A DNA stretch of 64,000 bases. It comes from Nodularia sp034931045 (GTDB taxonomy: Bacteria; Cyanobacteriota; Cyanobacteriia; Cyanobacteriales; Nostocaceae). Position 1 is the first letter of the stretch, and each line of letters opens with the position of its first letter. The position numbers and the translations under genes were made by a program. The stretch spans positions 6,921-70,920 of the forward strand of contig NZ_JAYGHH010000026.1 of the NCBI RefSeq assembly GCF_034931045.1, in the 5' to 3' direction. Of the stretch, positions 60,367 to 64,000 are shown in pieces. The notes beneath the pieces are model-generated. The model did not search any database. It had not been told where the DNA came from and was given only the letters and a program-made list of their open reading frames with translations.

Positions 60367-61875
60367 TCACAGACCTAAATCTACAGCTATGCGATGGGCG
60401 CAAGCAAAACCAGAAAATGCGACTGCGTTTAATCCCTGACCAGGAAAAGTACTGTCTCCCACACAATAAAGTCCGGGAATGGCTGTGCGATTAAATGGCA
60501 TACTCAATAATCCCCGCAACTTGCGCCGAGGAATTGGTCCATAAGTACCATCCTCTCTCCCTAAAAAGCGTTGATGGGTGCGGGGTGTCCCTATTTCCAA
60601 ATAATCTAAGCCAGCATCTAAACCAGGAAAAATCTTTTCTAGTCGGTCGATAATTTGCCAAGCTGCTGCTTCTTTTTTTGCTTCATACTCACTTGCAGAC
60701 AGTCCTTGCCAATCATCAATCCAGTTGGGTGTAAAGGCATGGATAATATGATATCCCTCCGGTGCTAAATCTGGGTCAAGCAATGTGGGAATAGAAACAA
60801 AAAGTGTACCTGCTGGTGCTGTCATTTGCTGCCAATCGTCCAGAATTATATGATGGCACTCTGTCCCCTGAGACAATACTGCCGCTTCTACTCCTATATG
60901 CAAGCTGAAAAAACTTGGCGACTTTTCATAGCTTTGTTGCCATTTAATTTCATTATGTGGTATTTTCTCTATAGGTAATAATTTTGTAAAAGTATCCCAA
61001 CGTGTAGCATTAGAAACTATCCGTTTACCAAGATAAACTTTACCATTAGCTAACTGCACACCGACGGACTGACCCTGTTCTATGATAATTTTGGTTACTC
61101 TAGCTTGGTACTCAATTTTACCCCCAGCCTTTTCTAGACCGGCTACTAATTTTTGGGCAATTTGTCCTACCCCACCTTTAGGATAGTTAACTCCGCCATA
61201 GTGCCTATCAGAAAAGACCATCCCGGCATTAATCATAGGAGTCATGTCAGCGCTGACCACTGACCAGCAATAACATTCTATATCAATAAAATTTAATAAT
61301 TCTGGGTCTTTGATATGGCGACGTGCCACATCCCCAACATTTTGAGGAAGATATTTGACTAAACCCAGACAGGCTAAAGGATGCTGTAAAAATGTCCGCA
61401 GCAAATATCGAGGTTCTTCTAATGACAGTAAATCCATGCTGTTGAGGCAATTAAACACCTTCCAGCACTCGCCATAAAAGTGACGAATACCTGTTTCTTC
61501 ATGGGGGAAATGAGCAATAAGATTTTGCAAGAACTTCTCATAAACTCGCTCAACTTTTAAGTCTAATTTTTTGGGCAAATGATAGTGAATCTGTACAGGA
61601 TCAATAATTGTTTCTTGGCTGACATTCACTGCGTCTAGAGCGCGGGTAAGTAAGTTGGTTGTACCTTTTTCACCAAATCCAAAAATCATTGATGCTCCCA
61701 CGTCAAATCGATAGCCCTGGCGTTCAAAATACCCAGAACTACCTCCAGGAATTAAATAACTTTCCAGTACTAGCACCTGAGCGCCTTTTGCTGCTAACTG
61801 TGTTGCTGTCACCAAACCACCAATTCCAGAGCCAATAACAATTACATCAAATGAAGGATTCCGGGATGGAGACAT
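60367..61875 (-). CDS. crtH: Carotenoid isomerase (CrtISO / CrtH)
   Basis: Isomerises cis-configured lycopene precursors to all-trans lycopene. 502 residues: FAD/NAD-binding GSGIGG near the start (VIVIGSGIGGLVTATQLAAK), ESYLIPGGSSGYFERQGYRF, DVGASMIFGFGEKGTTNLLT, GGVNYPKGGVGQIAQKLVAG and the C-terminal VGDSTFPGQGLNAVAFSG. The C-terminal dinucleotide/substrate motif and the internal KGGVGQIA are diagnostic for CrtISO rather than the CrtI-type desaturase. It stops 4 bases from the convergent lipoprotein gene, so the two overlap in their 3' regulatory space. Confidence 0.92.
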   Translation of the reverse strand: MSPSRNPSFDVIVIGSGIGGLVTATQLAAKGAQVLVLESYLIPGGSSGYFERQGYRFDVGASMIFGFGEKGTTNLLTRALDAVNVSQETIIDPVQIHYHLPKKLDLKVERVYEKFLQNLIAHFPHEETGIRHFYGECWKVFNCLNSMDLLSLEEPRYLLRTFLQHPLACLGLVKYLPQNVGDVARRHIKDPELLNFIDIECYCWSVVSADMTPMINAGMVFSDRHYGGVNYPKGGVGQIAQKLVAGLEKAGGKIEYQARVTKIIIEQGQSVGVQLANGKVYLGKRIVSNATRWDTFTKLLPIEKIPHNEIKWQQSYEKSPSFFSLHIGVEAAVLSQGTECHHIILDDWQQMTAPAGTLFVSIPTLLDPDLAPEGYHIIHAFTPNWIDDWQGLSASEYEAKKEAAAWQIIDRLEKIFPGLDAGLDYLEIGTPRTHQRFLGREDGTYGPIPRRKLRGLLSMPFNRTAIPGLYCVGDSTFPGQGLNAVAFSGFACAHRIAVDLGL

Positions 61876-62329
61876 AGAGGTAGATGCTCAATAATCAATT
61901 AGTTTAGTTAGTATTTTATATAACTTTGATACCAAAAATATACGTGATTTATGCTTGATATTTCTCAAGGTCTTATCTATTTTCACTACACTCAAAACTC
62001 AGCACTCTTGTACGGGCGGGTTTACTAAGGATTTCGACGAACCACGGACTCACTGCTTGAACCCGCCCCTACTCACTCATACCTCAGCACTCAGCACTCT
62101 AAAAATAAAAAGAGGGACAAGCCTGCTGCCGCTGACTAATCCCGTCTGCCGATCCTTAAAGAGAGGAGAACACTAAATATTAATATAGCCTTGATTGAGA
62201 ATATATGTCAACTATTAATGCAAAAAGTTTTCAATAATTTTGGTGGTACGGATTTTAGCTGTCAGTAGGACACTGGAAGGAGTATTATGAGATTTCAGTT
62301 CTCATCGAAAAAGTTGCCTAATTCCGGCT
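61876..62329. repeat. Repeat-filled intergenic region with GGGCGGGTTT hairpin and CAGCACT units
   Basis: 454 bases. At 62011-62072, TACGGGCGGGTTTA pairs with TGAACCCGCCCCTA, a second copy of the hairpin family at 21829-21906. CAGCACT heptamers lie before (61996-62006) and after (62083-62099). The rest holds the divergent promoters of crtH and upp; no clear boxes are seen. Confidence 0.7.
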
Positions 62330-62980
62330 ATGACACCACAATTGCGTGTTTATGTTCCACCCCATCCTTTAATCAAGCACTGGCTGGCAGTTGCCCGTGA
62401 TGCTGCTACACCTTCAGTATTATTTCGTAGTGCCATAACTGAATTGGGAAGATGGCTGACTTATGAAGCAGCCAGAGAGTGGCTGCCGACTCTAGAAACA
62501 ATGGTACAGAGTCCCTTAGATTCCTGTCCAGCTACTTTAATTAACCCAGAAGTCCCGGTGGCAGTTGTACCGATTCTCCGGGCAGGGCTAGGGTTGCTAG
62601 AAGGAGCGCAATCTTTGTTGCCTTTAGCTTCAATTTACCATTTAGGCTTAGTCCGCAATGAAGAAACTCTAGAAGCGTCATGTTATTTGAATAAACTGCC
62701 CGAAAAATTTGACCCTCAAACGAGAGTTTTAGTCACTGATCCGATGTTAGCAACGGGCGGGTCAATTATGTTTGCTATGTCAGAATTAACACGACGGGGT
62801 ATTGACCCAACTTTGACACGAATCGTTTCTGTAGTCGCTGCACCGCCAGCTTTACAAAAATTGAATTCTGCATATCCTGGTTTAAATGTTTACACTGCCA
62901 CCATTGATGAAATAGTCAATGATCGGGGATATATCGTACCAGGTTTAGGAGATGCAGGCGATCGCATCTTTGGCACTTAA
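62330..62980 (+). CDS. upp: Uracil phosphoribosyltransferase
   Basis: Salvages uracil to UMP. 216 residues: LRVYVPPHPLIKHWLAVARD, FRSAITELGRWLTYEAARE, VPILRAGLGLLEGAQSLLP, the PRPP loop LVTDPMLATGGSI, and YTATIDEIVNDRGYIVPGLG followed by DAGDRIFGT. All family motifs are present. Typical length. Confidence 0.95.
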   Translation: MTPQLRVYVPPHPLIKHWLAVARDAATPSVLFRSAITELGRWLTYEAAREWLPTLETMVQSPLDSCPATLINPEVPVAVVPILRAGLGLLEGAQSLLPLASIYHLGLVRNEETLEASCYLNKLPEKFDPQTRVLVTDPMLATGGSIMFAMSELTRRGIDPTLTRIVSVVAAPPALQKLNSAYPGLNVYTATIDEIVNDRGYIVPGLGDAGDRIFGT

Positions 62981-63057
62981 GCTACTATGCAGCTAGGGAA
63001 GGAAAATAGCCGAACTATATATATAAAAGTTGCAAGATTTCTTCAAGGCGGTAATGT

Positions 63058-63408
63058 ATGAGTCAACGTGATGGTTTTGCTAGTGGCTTTTTAGCAGGGA
63101 CAATTTTTGGTAGTATAATTGGTGGTATTGTGGGGGCTGTGATTGTCTCTCGAAAGAATGAAGAATTGACAGCAGAAGAAGTCGAACTAACGAATGGGCA
63201 AGCAGGAAGTAAAAAAGTTGCTCCCAAACGGCGACAGATGTATGCTTCCGAAAATGAAGCTATGGAAATTGAAACAGCTAGGCGATCGCTCGAAGATAAA
63301 ATTGCCCAACTTAATGCCACAATTGATGAAGTGAGGCAGCAGTTGGGAAATGTCAACGGCAGTTCCACCCAGTCAGTTAATGATCGCTCCCTAACACAAG
63401 ACTCTTGA
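63058..63408 (+). CDS. YtxH-like membrane-anchored coiled-coil protein
   Basis: 116 residues: a short N-terminus, one Gly-rich membrane helix (GFLAGTIFGSIIGGIVGAVI) and a charged, coiled-coil C-terminal part (ARRSLEDKIAQLNATIDEVR). The N-terminal helix matches the YtxH / gas-vesicle-protein-like pattern. Role unknown; thylakoid or plasma membrane. Lies 77 bases after upp. Confidence 0.7.
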   Translation: MSQRDGFASGFLAGTIFGSIIGGIVGAVIVSRKNEELTAEEVELTNGQAGSKKVAPKRRQMYASENEAMEIETARRSLEDKIAQLNATIDEVRQQLGNVNGSSTQSVNDRSLTQDS

Positions 63409-63535
63409 GGGTGACTTATCTTGATCTAGGGTGCTAATAGTAGTGAATGCGGCAAACCGCACACTTTGTGACATAGACTCAATTAAAATCAATAATAAGA
63501 CTGTTTTTGACACTTAGCAGGAAACTAACTTATCC

Positions 63536-63814
63536 ATGTATTTACTGTTTACAACTTTAGCTACCTTTGTCACCTTCTACAGCTACTTGCTAATCATTCG
63601 AGTTTTATTAACCTGGTTTCCCACAATTAATTGGTATAACCAGCCGTTTGCAGCTTTGGGGCAGATAACCGATCCTTACCTCAATCTTTTCCGTTCCATC
63701 ATTCCCCCATTGGGTGGTATGGATTTCTCTCCTATCTTAGCCTTTGTAGCACTAAATTTAGTTGGTGGCTTACTGAGAAGCCTCACCGCCCTTTCATTTG
63801 CCCAGGCTTTTTAG
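63536..63814 (+). CDS. YggT family (Ycf19-like) membrane protein
   Basis: 92 residues with two membrane segments and the YggT signature: FYSYLLIIRVLLTWFPTINW, YNQPFAALGQITDPYLNLFR and SIIPPLGGMDFSPILAFVAL. In cyanobacteria and chloroplasts this family helps nucleoid/thylakoid organisation or cytochrome biogenesis. The product ends at a TAG just before a heptamer array. Confidence 0.85.
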   Translation: MYLLFTTLATFVTFYSYLLIIRVLLTWFPTINWYNQPFAALGQITDPYLNLFRSIIPPLGGMDFSPILAFVALNLVGGLLRSLTALSFAQAF

Positions 63815-63819
63815 GGCAG

Positions 63820-63920
63820 AGTGCTGAGTCTGGAAAGTGCTGAGTGCTGAGTCTGGAAAGTGCTGAGTGCTGAGTGCTGAGTGCTGAGTGCTGAGTCTGG
63901 AAAGTGCTGAGTGCTGAGTC
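63820..63920. repeat. Compound tandem repeat of AGTGCTG and TCTGGAA units
   Basis: AGTGCTG heptamers are interleaved with TCTGGAA, giving a roughly 23-base higher-order unit repeated about three times with a variable number of AGTGCTG copies. AGTGCTG is the complement of the CAGCACT unit at 1044 and 61996. Confidence 0.85.
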
Positions 63921-64000
63921 ATCAGAAGTATATTAAGAAATGCTACACTCAGTAAATATCCTATATATCGTAGGTCGTTTTTAACTCAGCACTCTTTATA

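Overview
ORGANISM. The window reads as chromosome of a filamentous, probably heterocyst-forming cyanobacterium of the Nostoc/Anabaena type. The evidence is the very frequent HIP1 octamer (GCGATCGC), heptameric short tandem repeats between genes, a petL gene, a PAM68 photosystem II factor, a CrtISO carotenoid isomerase, and a cyanophycinase/CphA2 pair. Two runs of exactly 25 N (15452-15476, 22517-22541) look like scaffold-gap placeholders in a draft assembly.

LAYOUT. 1-10.6 kb is housekeeping and nitrogen storage: a lipoprotein, DAHP synthase (aroF), PAM68 and rpsO, cyanophycinase (cphB) divergent from a CphA2-type cyanophycin synthetase, argS, and small conserved proteins. 10.6-15 kb carries a MITE-like element, a 2-oxoglutarate decarboxylase + succinate-semialdehyde dehydrogenase pair (the cyanobacterial TCA bypass), a nested repeat block and a 31-codon petL. 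15-28 kb holds aroB (with a gap), a giant GT2 + filamentous-haemagglutinin + CHAT fusion protein, a CHASE2 protein, a methyltransferase, a DUF928 protein, a truncated GAF protein and a MinD/ParA ATPase.

28-47 kb is the most notable region: a large RiPP (proteusin / NHLP-leader) biosynthetic cluster. Export is encoded by a cyclic-nucleotide-binding-domain protein, an HlyD-type secretion protein, a C39-peptidase ABC exporter and a second ABC transporter. They are followed by a 112-residue precursor with a double-Gly site and a predicted 15-residue core (GWAIGSRRNWVVAWK). Then come two radical-SAM epimerases of the PoyD type, a UPF0489 peptide-arginase candidate, a flavin tryptophan-halogenase homologue, a B12-type radical SAM RiPP maturase, a cupin/JmjC-like hydroxylase and a CPBP membrane protease. 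The core contains plausible substrates for every enzyme: three Trp for halogenation, two Arg for ornithine formation, Asn for hydroxylation, and Val/Ile for C-methylation or epimerisation. Tandem 10-bp-phased repeats and a promoter-like sequence lie directly upstream of the precursor.

47-53 kb has, on the opposite strand, a class-C beta-lactamase-fold hydrolase with a membrane tail and a 14-repeat WD40 STAND NTPase. 53-64 kb has the TpsB outer-membrane transporter that probably serves the TpsA-like fusion 32 kb away, then metabolic genes (PLP enzyme, PNPOx-like protein, purT, lipoprotein, crtISO, upp, YtxH-like, YggT). Several dispersed hairpins and heptamer arrays lie between genes, and two genes (aroF and the serine hydrolase) end inside repeats.
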